NCBI GenBank assembly: GCA_964623625.1
Contig: CAZUUJ010000011.1
Location: forward strand, 3,172 to 67,171
Source of the DNA: CAZLGM01 sp964623625
GTDB lineage: Bacteria > Desulfobacterota > Desulfobulbia > Desulfobulbales > Desulfocapsaceae
Direction of reading: 5' to 3'
Length of the DNA stretch: 64,000 bases
Numbering within the stretch: the stretch's first letter is position 1; the number at the start of each line of letters is the position of its first letter. Below the pieces are notes generated by a model, which worked only from the letters and a program-made list of their open reading frames with translations, was not told the origin of the DNA and made no database searches. The position numbers and the translations under genes are program-made. Below are positions 44,959 to 54,143 of the stretch, in pieces.

Positions 44959-45293
44959 CGGTGGATTCATTCCAGGATTAACCCAGTAAATTCAACAGGG
45001 AAGAAGTCAACAAGTAAAAAACATCAACCAACCCCATGTTTTTGCAGTATTTATTTAAATTAATCATAATATACATTATGCGACATTGTAAAAATTAATT
45101 AGAATAAAGGTTTGAAAACCTCTTTAACTACACTCTTTTCCTTTTACTCTAAAAGTGGTAAAAGTGGTCGTTTTCGTGCGATTTTAAGCCGAACCGAGAG
45201 TCTATTAGCCTTTTCTCAGTTCAATAATTAATAAATATCAAGTATCACTATAGTAAATAAGCTCGTCAGAAACGGATAAAATTGGAGATATAC
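44959..45293. other. Intergenic region before purB with a tandem repeat
   Basis: About 335 AT-rich bases. Seen are a 7-bp inverted repeat ATCCACC/GGTGGAT around the recJ stop, an AGGTTT/AAACCT palindrome near 45110, and two adjacent copies of AAAAGTGGT at 45151-45168. The purB promoter should be here, but I cannot place it. No gene is seen. Confidence 0.45.
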
Positions 45294-46739
45294 ATGTCCC
45301 GAGAAATTTATCAGGAACCCCTTGTCAGTCGATACACAAGTCGTGAGATGCAGGAACTGTTCTCCGAGAAAACTCGATTCACCCTTTGGCGAAAATGCTG
45401 GATTGCACTTGCTGAAGCCCAATATGAACTCGGGTTGGATGATATCATCTCACCTGAAATGATCGACCAGATGAAAAAGAATGTTGACAATATCGACTAT
45501 GATCTCGCTGCTGCCAAAGAAAAAGAAATTCGCCACGACGTAATGGCCCATGTTTTTGAGTTTGGCACCAAATGCCCACAAGCCGAAGCAATCATTCACC
45601 TTGGGGCTACATCCCAATTCGTTGTCTGCAACAGTGATCTGATCATTCAGAAACGCGCCATGTCACTTATCAAACAGGCACTCTTGCAGGTTATTAAAAA
45701 TCTAGCAAGCTTCTGCCTTGAATATAAAGACACGGCAACACTTGGGTTCACTCACTATCAACCGGCACAACCCACCACTGTGGGTAAGAGAAATACCCTG
45801 TATATTCAGGATCTTATAATGGATCTAGAGTATATTGAAAACTTTAAAAACCAGATCAAGGCCCGGGGGGCCAAAGGAACTGTAGGCACCCAGGCCACCT
45901 TCATTGAACTGTTTAAAGGTGACCATAAAAAGGTTCGAATTCTGGATTCACTGGTTGCTCAAAAACTTGGTTTTGACAAAGTTTTTGAAGTTACCGGGCA
46001 AACCTACCCTCGAAAACTCGACATGAAATTAGCCGAAACTCTTTGTGGAATTGGCGCTTCAGCCCATAAGTTTGGTGTAGACTTACGATTATTGTCCAAC
46101 CTGAAGGTACAGGAAGAGCCATTTACCAAGAAACAAACCGGCTCCTCTGCCATGGCTTATAAAAGAAACCCCATGCGCTCTGAGAGAATGACCGGACTGG
46201 CCAGAAAACTGATGGGATTACCAGTAAATTTTGGTGCAACCTTTGCAAACCAATGGTTTGAACGCACGCTCGATGATTCCGCCATTCGTAGAATGGACAT
46301 TCCACAAGCTTTTTTATTAACAGATGCATTGTTAAAGTTATACATTAATATTACGTTAAATATGGTTGTATTCCCAAAACAAATAGAACGACATTTAAAG
46401 ATGGAACTTCCGTTTATGTCCACAGAAGTGATTCTTATGGAAGCAGTCGAAAAAGGAAAATCGCGACAGGAAATGCATGAGGTGGTCAAGGAGCACTCTC
46501 TTGAAGCTGGTAAAGTAGTTAAAGATACAGGTCTGGAAAACGACCTGCTCGACAGGCTGGCAGCCGATGAGCGTGTCCCCTTTTCCAGGGAAGAACTGCA
46601 TGAATTGGTCGGTGATTTCACCCAATTCACCGGTAGAGCCGGACAACAGACTGAAGAATACCTTCAGGAGATTGTCTATCCCTTGCTGGACAATTATAAA
46701 GATGAGATGAAAGAAGTTGATTCATCCCTTTCCGTCTAA
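45294..46739 (+). CDS. purB: Adenylosuccinate lyase
   Basis: A 481-residue fumarase-superfamily enzyme acting twice in purine synthesis (SAICAR to AICAR, adenylosuccinate to AMP). ATG 45294 has GGAG at seven bases; a TTG four codons earlier is not needed. Conserved blocks are RHDVMAHVFEFG, HLGATSQF, the catalytic His in GFTHYQPAQPTTVGKR, and the mobile signature loop GSSAMAYKRNP. It starts a run with the DUF4911-like gene and miaB. Confidence 0.94.
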   Translation: MSREIYQEPLVSRYTSREMQELFSEKTRFTLWRKCWIALAEAQYELGLDDIISPEMIDQMKKNVDNIDYDLAAAKEKEIRHDVMAHVFEFGTKCPQAEAIIHLGATSQFVVCNSDLIIQKRAMSLIKQALLQVIKNLASFCLEYKDTATLGFTHYQPAQPTTVGKRNTLYIQDLIMDLEYIENFKNQIKARGAKGTVGTQATFIELFKGDHKKVRILDSLVAQKLGFDKVFEVTGQTYPRKLDMKLAETLCGIGASAHKFGVDLRLLSNLKVQEEPFTKKQTGSSAMAYKRNPMRSERMTGLARKLMGLPVNFGATFANQWFERTLDDSAIRRMDIPQAFLLTDALLKLYINITLNMVVFPKQIERHLKMELPFMSTEVILMEAVEKGKSRQEMHEVVKEHSLEAGKVVKDTGLENDLLDRLAADERVPFSREELHELVGDFTQFTGRAGQQTEEYLQEIVYPLLDNYKDEMKEVDSSLSV

Positions 46740-46760
46740 ACTATTAGATTATCGTTGTTT

Positions 46761-46994
46761 ATGAAAAATACGCATGAACATCTACCTACTCTGGAGGAAA
46801 TGTTCTTAATCATAACCAGAGAGAAATATGCATACCTGAAAAATATACTTGAAGGCTATGATTCACTCTGTTGCCTATCTTCTGTTGACATGAATCGTGG
46901 AGTCGTCTGTCTACGATTTCCAAAAGAGGTACGAGCAGATATTTTCGGCCTCTTGAACCGGATTGCTGACAAATTAAACTCGCTCAAAACCTAG
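46761..46994 (+). CDS. Small DUF4911-like protein
   Basis: A 77-residue protein from ATG 46761; a TTG two codons upstream extends the frame. The sequence TREKYAYLKNILEGYDSLCCLSSVDMNRGVVCLRFP resembles the short uncharacterised DUF4911 family, whose members commonly begin with a pattern like RxxIxYLKxILEGYD. No catalytic motif is visible. It lies 21 bases after purB and 46 before miaB, so it is co-transcribed. Function unknown. Confidence 0.7.
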   Translation: MKNTHEHLPTLEEMFLIITREKYAYLKNILEGYDSLCCLSSVDMNRGVVCLRFPKEVRADIFGLLNRIADKLNSLKT

Positions 46995-47040
46995 AAACAA
47001 CTTTAACTAGTCAGTACTTCGCTGAAAATATTTAAAGTAT

Positions 47041-48402
47041 ATGGACCAATCAGCATTCTATATAAAAACCTTCGGCTGTCAGATGAATGAGCGTGATTCT
47101 GAAATCATGGCTCAAACACTGGCCCAGCATGGTTCGATTGAAACCATGAAAATTGAATCTGCCGATGTGATTATTTTAAACACCTGTTCTATTCGGGCCA
47201 AGGCTGAACAAAAAGTGATGTCGCTGCTCGGATCATTGAGGAAGCTAAAAAAACTAAAACCGGATCTGACTATCTGCGTTGCCGGATGTGTCGCCCAGCA
47301 GGAAGGACAACAGCTCATTGACCGAATGGATCATGTTGACATGGTGGTCGGCACCCAGAATATCTATAAAATTGATCATCTCCTCAGTCGATCCCGGGAG
47401 TCAAAAGTTATCGCTGTTGATCTGGATAACAATTACACCATACCGCAGTTTATCCCGGATTATTCAACCCAGAACGACACAACAGCGGACAACATCGCCA
47501 CTGTTGCCGATTTCTCCCGATTTGTCACCATAATGCAGGGGTGCGACAACTATTGTTCCTATTGCGTTGTCCCCTACACCCGAGGCAGAGAGATTTCACG
47601 AAATTATAATGATATAATTGAAGAAGTAAAAACACTGGTTGACCAGGGTGTTGTAGAGATCACTCTGCTTGGCCAGAATGTCAATTCCTACGGAAGAACA
47701 AATAACGTAACAAAACCCGGCAAAAAGACCGGCTTTGCCGATCTGCTCCATGGGGTCGCAGAAATAAATGGACTCAGACGGTTACGATTTACCACTTCCA
47801 ACCCAAAAGATCTTTCCGATGAACTGATTAGATGTTTCCGGGATATCGATATTCTTTGCCCCCAATTCCACCTTCCAGTCCAATCCGGTTCAAATCGTAT
47901 CTTAAAAAAGATGAACAGGAACTATACAGTGGAAAAGTACCAGCAGCTCATCGATGTTCTTCGCGAAAATCGGCCGGATATCTGTATCAGCACAGACATG
48001 ATAATCGGCTTTCCGGGTGAAGATGAAAACGATTTCGATTTAACCATGAAACTGCTCAACAAAGTCTCATTCAACAGTTCATTCTCCTTTAAATATTCAG
48101 ACCGTCCAGGTACCCGTTCGGCGGATTTTTCTGACAAGGTTGATGAACAGGTTAAATCTGATCGGCTGCAAACATACCAGAAAAGACAGGATGAAATCAG
48201 CCTCAAGAGAAACAGTGGGTTTGTTGGAAAACGGATGGAAATTCTGGTAACTAGAAATGAAAAAGACGGTTTTACCGGACGGACTACAACCAACCACCTG
48301 GTCCATGTCCAATCCGCAAAAATAGAAAAACCTGGAAATTTCTGCGTAGTCGACATCATCCATGGCGGGCCCCATTCACTCAAGGGTATACCGATTTTGT
48401 AA
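47041..48402 (+). CDS. miaB: tRNA-2-methylthio-N6-dimethylallyladenosine synthase
   Basis: A 453-residue radical SAM methylthiotransferase. The N-terminal MTTase domain has FGCQMNERDSE with its cluster Cys, NTCSIR and VAGCVAQ. The radical SAM motif is CDNYCSYC, followed by PYTRGREISR, and a C-terminal TRAM domain (from about residue 385). It adds the methylthio group after MiaA, whose gene is 4 kb upstream on the same strand. Confidence 0.95.
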   Translation: MDQSAFYIKTFGCQMNERDSEIMAQTLAQHGSIETMKIESADVIILNTCSIRAKAEQKVMSLLGSLRKLKKLKPDLTICVAGCVAQQEGQQLIDRMDHVDMVVGTQNIYKIDHLLSRSRESKVIAVDLDNNYTIPQFIPDYSTQNDTTADNIATVADFSRFVTIMQGCDNYCSYCVVPYTRGREISRNYNDIIEEVKTLVDQGVVEITLLGQNVNSYGRTNNVTKPGKKTGFADLLHGVAEINGLRRLRFTTSNPKDLSDELIRCFRDIDILCPQFHLPVQSGSNRILKKMNRNYTVEKYQQLIDVLRENRPDICISTDMIIGFPGEDENDFDLTMKLLNKVSFNSSFSFKYSDRPGTRSADFSDKVDEQVKSDRLQTYQKRQDEISLKRNSGFVGKRMEILVTRNEKDGFTGRTTTNHLVHVQSAKIEKPGNFCVVDIIHGGPHSLKGIPIL

Positions 48403-48497
48403 ATTTGTATTGCTATTCCAAACTTGCGTCCATAACCATCGGGTTGTATATACAACTGTAAACACTATTTTTAACAATTCATCTCAATACAATAACA

Positions 48498-49148
48498 ATG
48501 ATGATTGATCTACATACCCATACCTTTTTCAGTGACGGTGCCCTTGTTCCGGCGGAACACTTACGCAGGGTCGAGGTTCTAGGATATGAAGCAGTGGCCA
48601 TTACAGACCATGCCGACTCATCCAATTTGGACTTTATCATTCCAAGGATATCTCAAGCGGCTACCGATTTGAACCAACATTCTTCAACCAGACTGATTCC
48701 GGGAATTGAATTGACCCATGTGCCTCCAGGATTGATCGGGGAACTTGTTAGCCGGGCTCGGCAACTTGGCGCTCAGGTTGTGGTTGTCCACGGTGAAACG
48801 GTGGTTGAACCGGTTGCACCTGGCACCAATCGCGCCGCTTTGGATGCCGGAGCTGATCTGCTTGCCCACCCCGGGTTAATCAGTGAAGATGATGCAGCCC
48901 TTGCCGCTGAAAAGAACATTTTCCTGGAACTCTCCGGCCGTAAAGGTCATTCGATCACTAATGGTCATGTAGCTACAATAGCTAAAAGAGTGGGAGCAAA
49001 ACTGGCCGTATGCGCCGATGCTCATGCACCAGGCGATTTTCTTACATCAGAATCGGCAAAATATGTTGCTCTTGGTGCCGGATTAAGTGAGAATGAGTAT
49101 CTGAAAGTGAGAAAGGATATGAGCAAGTTTGTAGCTCATATCAGATAA
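48498..49148 (+). CDS. PHP-domain phosphoesterase, histidinol-phosphatase-like
   Basis: A 216-residue PHP protein. Metal-binding motifs are DLHTHTFFSDG, ITDHADSSN, the His of VVVHGETV, LLAHPGLI and CADAHAPGDF. It lacks the longer HisK extension; short relatives are annotated as histidinol phosphate phosphatase-family hydrolases of unknown substrate. A role in histidine synthesis is possible, since no classical his phosphatase is visible here, but is not shown. Tandem ATG codons mark the start. Confidence 0.85.
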   Translation: MMIDLHTHTFFSDGALVPAEHLRRVEVLGYEAVAITDHADSSNLDFIIPRISQAATDLNQHSSTRLIPGIELTHVPPGLIGELVSRARQLGAQVVVVHGETVVEPVAPGTNRAALDAGADLLAHPGLISEDDAALAAEKNIFLELSGRKGHSITNGHVATIAKRVGAKLAVCADAHAPGDFLTSESAKYVALGAGLSENEYLKVRKDMSKFVAHIR

Positions 49149-49187
49149 GCCGACCCAAAAGAGCAAATCAAAGAAGAAAATCGGACA

Positions 49188-49235
49188 AGAAATATCGAAT
49201 GTCGAAGACAAACAACTTCATCATTCGATATTTCT
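49188..49235. terminator. Long hairpin between convergent PHP and parC genes
   Basis: A perfect 14-bp inverted repeat (49188-49201 with 49222-49235) with an inner GAAG/CTTC pair. It lacks a strong T-run but sits exactly between two convergent stops, so it probably acts as a bidirectional terminator. Confidence 0.65.
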
Positions 49236-49240
49236 CTCCA

Positions 49241-51247
49241 TCACTCCCCTTCTTTAGTTTCCTCCCCTTCTATTCCCGGCAGTGAAAGGTTCTGCTTTTC
49301 CTCTTTCTTCTTTATGTGAGAGCCGTCGCTTTCAATAACTCTGCGCACCACCCGGGGAGAAACTCGCTTCCCCTTTGCCGTTGCTCCTTTCACAAGATAG
49401 GCGTCGAAGTCGATATCGATGATATTTGATTTGGCACGTCTTGACGGCATGAGATAGACACGGGCGTACCGCTGCTTTCCCTGGGTAAAGAGCAGAATCC
49501 TTGATCGATTATGGCAGGCAAACAGCTCATATTCTTTTTTTAAAATGAATTTTGGCGTTCTGAATCGCTTTACATAGGCCTTGTTTTCCTTACCGTCCCT
49601 GTAAATAATATTAAACAGCAGATCTTTCCGTACAACTCCCACCCAGGCCAGTTCGGAGCCGACAAACAGTTTATCGGATACGGGAATAACCTGATATTTG
49701 CCCGTACTGTAAATCAGGAGTATTTTGTCATATTCTGAGCAGGAGAACGATATATCACTTTTTTCATCCTGTATCTTGACCTGATGCCCTAAGAAACCTG
49801 ATGCCCGATCATAACCGATAACAAGATTGGACAGTGCGGCTTTTCTGACACTTACCTCTTTGAATTCCCGAATCTCGGTTTGGCGAGGATAATCTGCGCC
49901 AAATCTGTCCAGCAGACTGTCAATATAGGTGATAGTAAAACCGACCATATCCTTGAGGTTTTTTTCTATCTGCTTGATATCCGATCGAATTGTTCGAATT
50001 TCTTTTTTCTGTTTATTAATGTCCCATTGGGATATCCGTTTAATCTTGATCTGCAGGAGGCGTTCGATGTCATCCAATGTCACCTCTTTTTCCAGCTTGG
50101 AAATAAAGGGCGCCAATCCGTCCTCCACACTCTTGACGACAGCCTTGTAGCTGGTTTTATCCTCAATTCGTTTATACACCCTTTCCTCGATAAATATCTG
50201 CTCAAGCAACCTGGCATGCAGCTTTGCCTGCAACCGGTCCAGTTCGATCTCCTGCTCGAGAGTTAAGGTGGCTACCAGTTGCTCAGTATTCTCACGAAGC
50301 ACTTCCTCAACACCCATGGTGACCGGCATATTGTTCTTGATTAATGTGAGGTTGGGGCTGATCGACACTTCGCAGTCGGTAAAGGCATACAGAGCCTTTA
50401 TGGTGTCTTCGGTATATATGCCGCGGGAAAGTTTGATCTCGATCTCAACTTCTTCCGCTGTATAATCATTGATCGAGGCAATTTTCAGTTTGCCGGCCTT
50501 GGCCGCTTTTTCTATGGAGTCGATCAGAGACTGGGTAGTTGTTGTGTGTGGGATCTCCTTGATAAGAATAGTTTTTTCGTTAGGCTCCTCGACACGGGCG
50601 CGGCAGCGAATCTTACCGTTACCACTGTTATATTGATTGACATCGACAAATCCCTTTTTGGGAAAATCGGGATACAGTTCAATTTCCTGGTCCTGAAGAA
50701 TTCGTTTCTGCGCCTCGAGAAGCTCATTAAAGTTATGGGGCATAATCTTGGTTGCCATGCCCACTGCAATTCCTTCGGCCCCCTGGAGCAGTAAAAGGGG
50801 AATCTTTGCCGGAAAGGCAACAGGTTCCTTCATTCGACCGTCATAGGAGTCAACAAACTCGGTCAAATCCTTTTTGAACAGTACCTCTCTGGCCAGGGGA
50901 GTGAGACGACACTCGATGTATCTGGCAGCTGAGGCTTGATCGCCGGTGAAAATATTGCCGAAATTTCCCTGTTTTTCAATGAGATAATCTTTATTGGCAA
51001 GATTCACCAGGGCGGAGAATATAGAGGCATCACCGTGGGGATGGAGCTTCATGGTCGACCCGACAATATTGGCGACTTTATGAAACCGACCGTCGTCAGT
51101 GAGGCGCAGGGTCTGCAGAATTCGACGCTGAACCGGTTTGAGACCGTCCTTGATATCTGGAATGGCACGCTCCCGGATCACATAGGAGGTATATTCAAGG
51201 AAGTTGAAATCAAAAAGCTTCTGTAATTTTGTATATTGGGAAAGCAT
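49241..51247 (-). CDS. parC: DNA topoisomerase IV subunit A-like
   Basis: A 668-residue type IIA topoisomerase A subunit. The breakage-reunion domain shows RAIPDIKDGLKPVQRRIL, the HPHGDASIF region and the catalytic Tyr in AARYIECRLTPLA. The C-terminal region lacks an obvious GyrA box and is shorter than GyrA (about 800-850), which favours decatenation over supercoiling. The subgroup resembles the second topoisomerase pair of Bacteroidota and Chlamydiae. It follows parE by 35 bases. Confidence 0.88.
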   Translation of the reverse strand: MLSQYTKLQKLFDFNFLEYTSYVIRERAIPDIKDGLKPVQRRILQTLRLTDDGRFHKVANIVGSTMKLHPHGDASIFSALVNLANKDYLIEKQGNFGNIFTGDQASAARYIECRLTPLAREVLFKKDLTEFVDSYDGRMKEPVAFPAKIPLLLLQGAEGIAVGMATKIMPHNFNELLEAQKRILQDQEIELYPDFPKKGFVDVNQYNSGNGKIRCRARVEEPNEKTILIKEIPHTTTTQSLIDSIEKAAKAGKLKIASINDYTAEEVEIEIKLSRGIYTEDTIKALYAFTDCEVSISPNLTLIKNNMPVTMGVEEVLRENTEQLVATLTLEQEIELDRLQAKLHARLLEQIFIEERVYKRIEDKTSYKAVVKSVEDGLAPFISKLEKEVTLDDIERLLQIKIKRISQWDINKQKKEIRTIRSDIKQIEKNLKDMVGFTITYIDSLLDRFGADYPRQTEIREFKEVSVRKAALSNLVIGYDRASGFLGHQVKIQDEKSDISFSCSEYDKILLIYSTGKYQVIPVSDKLFVGSELAWVGVVRKDLLFNIIYRDGKENKAYVKRFRTPKFILKKEYELFACHNRSRILLFTQGKQRYARVYLMPSRRAKSNIIDIDFDAYLVKGATAKGKRVSPRVVRRVIESDGSHIKKKEEKQNLSLPGIEGEETKEGE

Positions 51248-51282
51248 GTTGTAAATTGCTATGGGCTAACAGCTGTTTTTAA

Positions 51283-53109
51283 CTACACCAGATTATCAAT
51301 AATATACTGTTTTCTGTCCGGGCTGTTCTTTCCCATATAGAAAGCCAGTACATTCGCTACTTCACTCACCGTATCCATGTTGACCTGTTGGAGCCGCATA
51401 TCGGGACCGATGAACTGCTTAAACTCTTTTGGTGAGATTTCTCCAAGTCCTTTGAATCTGGTCACTTCAACCTGGCGTTTCACTTTGCCTCTACCCTGAA
51501 GGGATTTGGTTTTCTTGTTCTTTTCCGAATCCGAATAACAATAAAAGGTCTGTTTTTTATTTCGAACACGAAATATCGGAGTTTCAAGGATATATACGTG
51601 CCCAAGTTTAACCAGTGGTTCAAAATAATGCAGGAAGAAGGTCAGCAGCAGGTTCCGGATATGAAGGCCGTCTACATCGGCATCGGTGGCCAGCACAACT
51701 TTATCGTAGCGCAGGTCGGAAATCGAATCTTCAATGTTCAGTGCCTGCATCAGTGAATACATCTCTTCATTTTTATATAAAAGAGCCAGTTTATGGCCAA
51801 AGACGTTCATCGGTTTGCCCTTGAGAGAGAAAACCGCCTGAACAAGGGGATCACGGGCAGAAACGATAGAACCGGAGGCCGATTGACCCTCGGTGATAAA
51901 GACCATATTTTCTTTACCCTGAGGTGACGGCTTTTTTTTGGTCGGATGATACTTGCAGTCTTTGAGCTGGGGAATTTTAAGCGCCACCTTTTTGGCCTTG
52001 ACTCTTGCCTCTTTGCGAACACTTTGCAGTTCTTTTCTCACCTTTTCGTTGCGCTGAATTTTTTCGATGATCTTTTCAGCAATTTCATCATTTTTATACA
52101 GCGCTTCACAGACGGTATCTTTGATCTTGTTGACAATCCAGCTGCGGACATCGGTGTTGCCAAGTTTATTTTTGGTTTGAGATTCGAAAATCGGTTCTTT
52201 AATCTTGATAGCCAGGGTGCCGACAACTCCGTCACGAACATCCTTACCGTCAAACTTCCTGGAGGAAAATTCGTTTACTCCTTTCAAAATCCCTTCACGG
52301 AAAGCTGATAAATGGGTACCGCCCTCGCTGGTAAAGGTGCCGTTGACAAAAGTATAATAATTATCGCCATAGCCATTGGTATGGGAGAAGGCGAATTCAA
52401 GGGTTGAGTCCCTGCAGTAAATTGGTTCGTAGAGTTGTTGGCCGTCAAGTTCCTTATCAAGCAGATCGAGCAGTCCCTTGGAAGAATAGTAGAGTTCCTT
52501 TTCATTATAGATCTTCAGCTTGGCATTGAGGTAAGCATATCGCCAGAGACGTTTGTCAATGAATGCCGGATCAAAACTAAATTGCGGGAACATCTTCTGA
52601 TCGGGAAGAAATTCAACATAGGTGCCGTTTTTTTCTTTTGTGGTGCCCCGGTCCTCTTCAATCAATTCTCCATTGGAAAACATGGCTGAAGCAAATTCAC
52701 CGTCGCGATAGGCAACCACCTTGAAATGCTCGGATAAGGCATTGACCGCCTTGGTACCAACACCGTTAAGACCGACTGAGAACTGAAAAACATCGGTATT
52801 GTACTTGGCGCCGGTATTAATTACCGAGACACAATCAACAATTTTGCCAAGAGGAATTCCTCTTCCGAAATCGCGCACCCGGACAATACCGTTTTCTGCA
52901 ATGGAGATATTAATACGTTTGCCGGCTCCCATGATAAATTCATCGATACAGTTATCGACAACTTCTTTGAGCAGGATATAGATACCGTCATCAGGATGGG
53001 TACCGGAACCGAGACGGCCTATATACATCCCCGGACGTTTCCTGATATGCTCGAGCGAGCTTAAGGTTTTTATCTTACTTTCGTCGTAATTTTGGGCAGA
53101 TGCAGTCAT
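51283..53109 (-). CDS. parE: DNA topoisomerase IV subunit B-like
   Basis: A 608-residue GHKL ATPase from ATG 53109 (MTASAQNYDESKIK); another ATG pair at 53160 extends it by 17 unlike residues and neither has a clear ribosome site. Seen are RKRPGMYIGRLGSG, VDNCIDEF, the GVGTKAVNALS loop, EGQSASG with PLKGK-like FSLKGKPMNVFG, and the TOPRIM acidic set DADVDGLHIRNLLL. It is short, without the GyrB insertion. It forms an operon with parC. Confidence 0.88.
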   Translation of the reverse strand: MTASAQNYDESKIKTLSSLEHIRKRPGMYIGRLGSGTHPDDGIYILLKEVVDNCIDEFIMGAGKRINISIAENGIVRVRDFGRGIPLGKIVDCVSVINTGAKYNTDVFQFSVGLNGVGTKAVNALSEHFKVVAYRDGEFASAMFSNGELIEEDRGTTKEKNGTYVEFLPDQKMFPQFSFDPAFIDKRLWRYAYLNAKLKIYNEKELYYSSKGLLDLLDKELDGQQLYEPIYCRDSTLEFAFSHTNGYGDNYYTFVNGTFTSEGGTHLSAFREGILKGVNEFSSRKFDGKDVRDGVVGTLAIKIKEPIFESQTKNKLGNTDVRSWIVNKIKDTVCEALYKNDEIAEKIIEKIQRNEKVRKELQSVRKEARVKAKKVALKIPQLKDCKYHPTKKKPSPQGKENMVFITEGQSASGSIVSARDPLVQAVFSLKGKPMNVFGHKLALLYKNEEMYSLMQALNIEDSISDLRYDKVVLATDADVDGLHIRNLLLTFFLHYFEPLVKLGHVYILETPIFRVRNKKQTFYCYSDSEKNKKTKSLQGRGKVKRQVEVTRFKGLGEISPKEFKQFIGPDMRLQQVNMDTVSEVANVLAFYMGKNSPDRKQYIIDNLV

Positions 53110-53209
53110 AAATCTATGTAAATATGAAAAGAACTTCAGGCGGGTTAGCTTGCGCATCATATTTTATTTGGCTATATTTGGCAACCGGTCACACTAAAAA
53201 TGTTGCTGT

Positions 53210-54118
53210 GTGCTTGAGATACTTCTTTTGTCATCACCAGATACAGCGAAAAACAATTATCAACAATTGAGTGCTCTCCTCCCCACGATACTTACCGTAG
53301 CCGGTTCCGATCCAAGCGGCGGAGCCGGTGTTCAGGCGGATATTAAGACTTTTACCACTATCGGTGTCTATGGAGCTGCTGCCGTTACCTGTATAACGGT
53401 TCAGAATTCCAGAGGTGTCTCTGCGGTTCACCCTCTTCCCTTTGAATATGTAAAAGAACAGGTGGAAGCGGTACTGGATGATCACCGTGTCACCCACATT
53501 AAAATAGGGATGGTCGGAACTTTACAAATAGCCCGGGCACTTGAGAAAATACTTCAATCCTTTCATGGCCAGGTCATCTATGATCCAGTACTTGCTTCTA
53601 CGGGAGGTCAGGAGCTTTTTGAACCGGACTCGATAAGAGAATTAAAATCAACGCTGGTCGATACGGTAACCATACTCACACCGAACCGGTCCGAACTTGA
53701 ATTATTATGTTCAAAAAGCTGTTTAAATGAACTGGAAATGCGAAAGTGTGCCGATGTCCTTTTCAACCGATTCAACCGGATGGAAGCCATCGTATTAAAA
53801 GGCGGCCATGTCGAGACAGATAAAGAAACACTCACCGATATTCTGGTTACCAGGAGCGGCCGGGAGATCATTGATACACGCCCGAGACATCAACATCCCC
53901 ATCTCCACGGCACCGGCTGCACGTACGCCTCGGCCTTCTCCGCCTATCACAGTTTGACTGGAAGTTATAAACGGGCATTCCATCTAAGTGGGCAATATAT
54001 GGATCAACTTATTACACGCTCAATGAATCATCAGGTGGCTGCCACCAATATGAATGGGCCCCTTCTCCATCATCTGGTTTCTGGTCAACAGGAAAAGAAT
54101 CAGCAGCCCGATAAATGA
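53210..54118 (+). CDS. thiD: Hydroxymethylpyrimidine/phosphomethylpyrimidine kinase
   Basis: A ribokinase-fold enzyme phosphorylating HMP and HMP-P for thiamine. TVAGSDPSGGAGVQADIKTF, ITVQNSRGV, KIGMVG, YDPVLASTGG, ILTPNRSE and HGTGCTYASA are all classic. The 302-residue frame begins with GTG at 53210, but the family usually begins near LPTILTVAGSD. The true start may therefore be a TTG about 19 codons later; no good ribosome site is visible for either. It is divergent from parE. Confidence 0.92.
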   Translation: MLEILLLSSPDTAKNNYQQLSALLPTILTVAGSDPSGGAGVQADIKTFTTIGVYGAAAVTCITVQNSRGVSAVHPLPFEYVKEQVEAVLDDHRVTHIKIGMVGTLQIARALEKILQSFHGQVIYDPVLASTGGQELFEPDSIRELKSTLVDTVTILTPNRSELELLCSKSCLNELEMRKCADVLFNRFNRMEAIVLKGGHVETDKETLTDILVTRSGREIIDTRPRHQHPHLHGTGCTYASAFSAYHSLTGSYKRAFHLSGQYMDQLITRSMNHQVAATNMNGPLLHHLVSGQQEKNQQPDK

Positions 54119-54143
54119 TGTGGTCAACAAAGAAAAGAAATAT

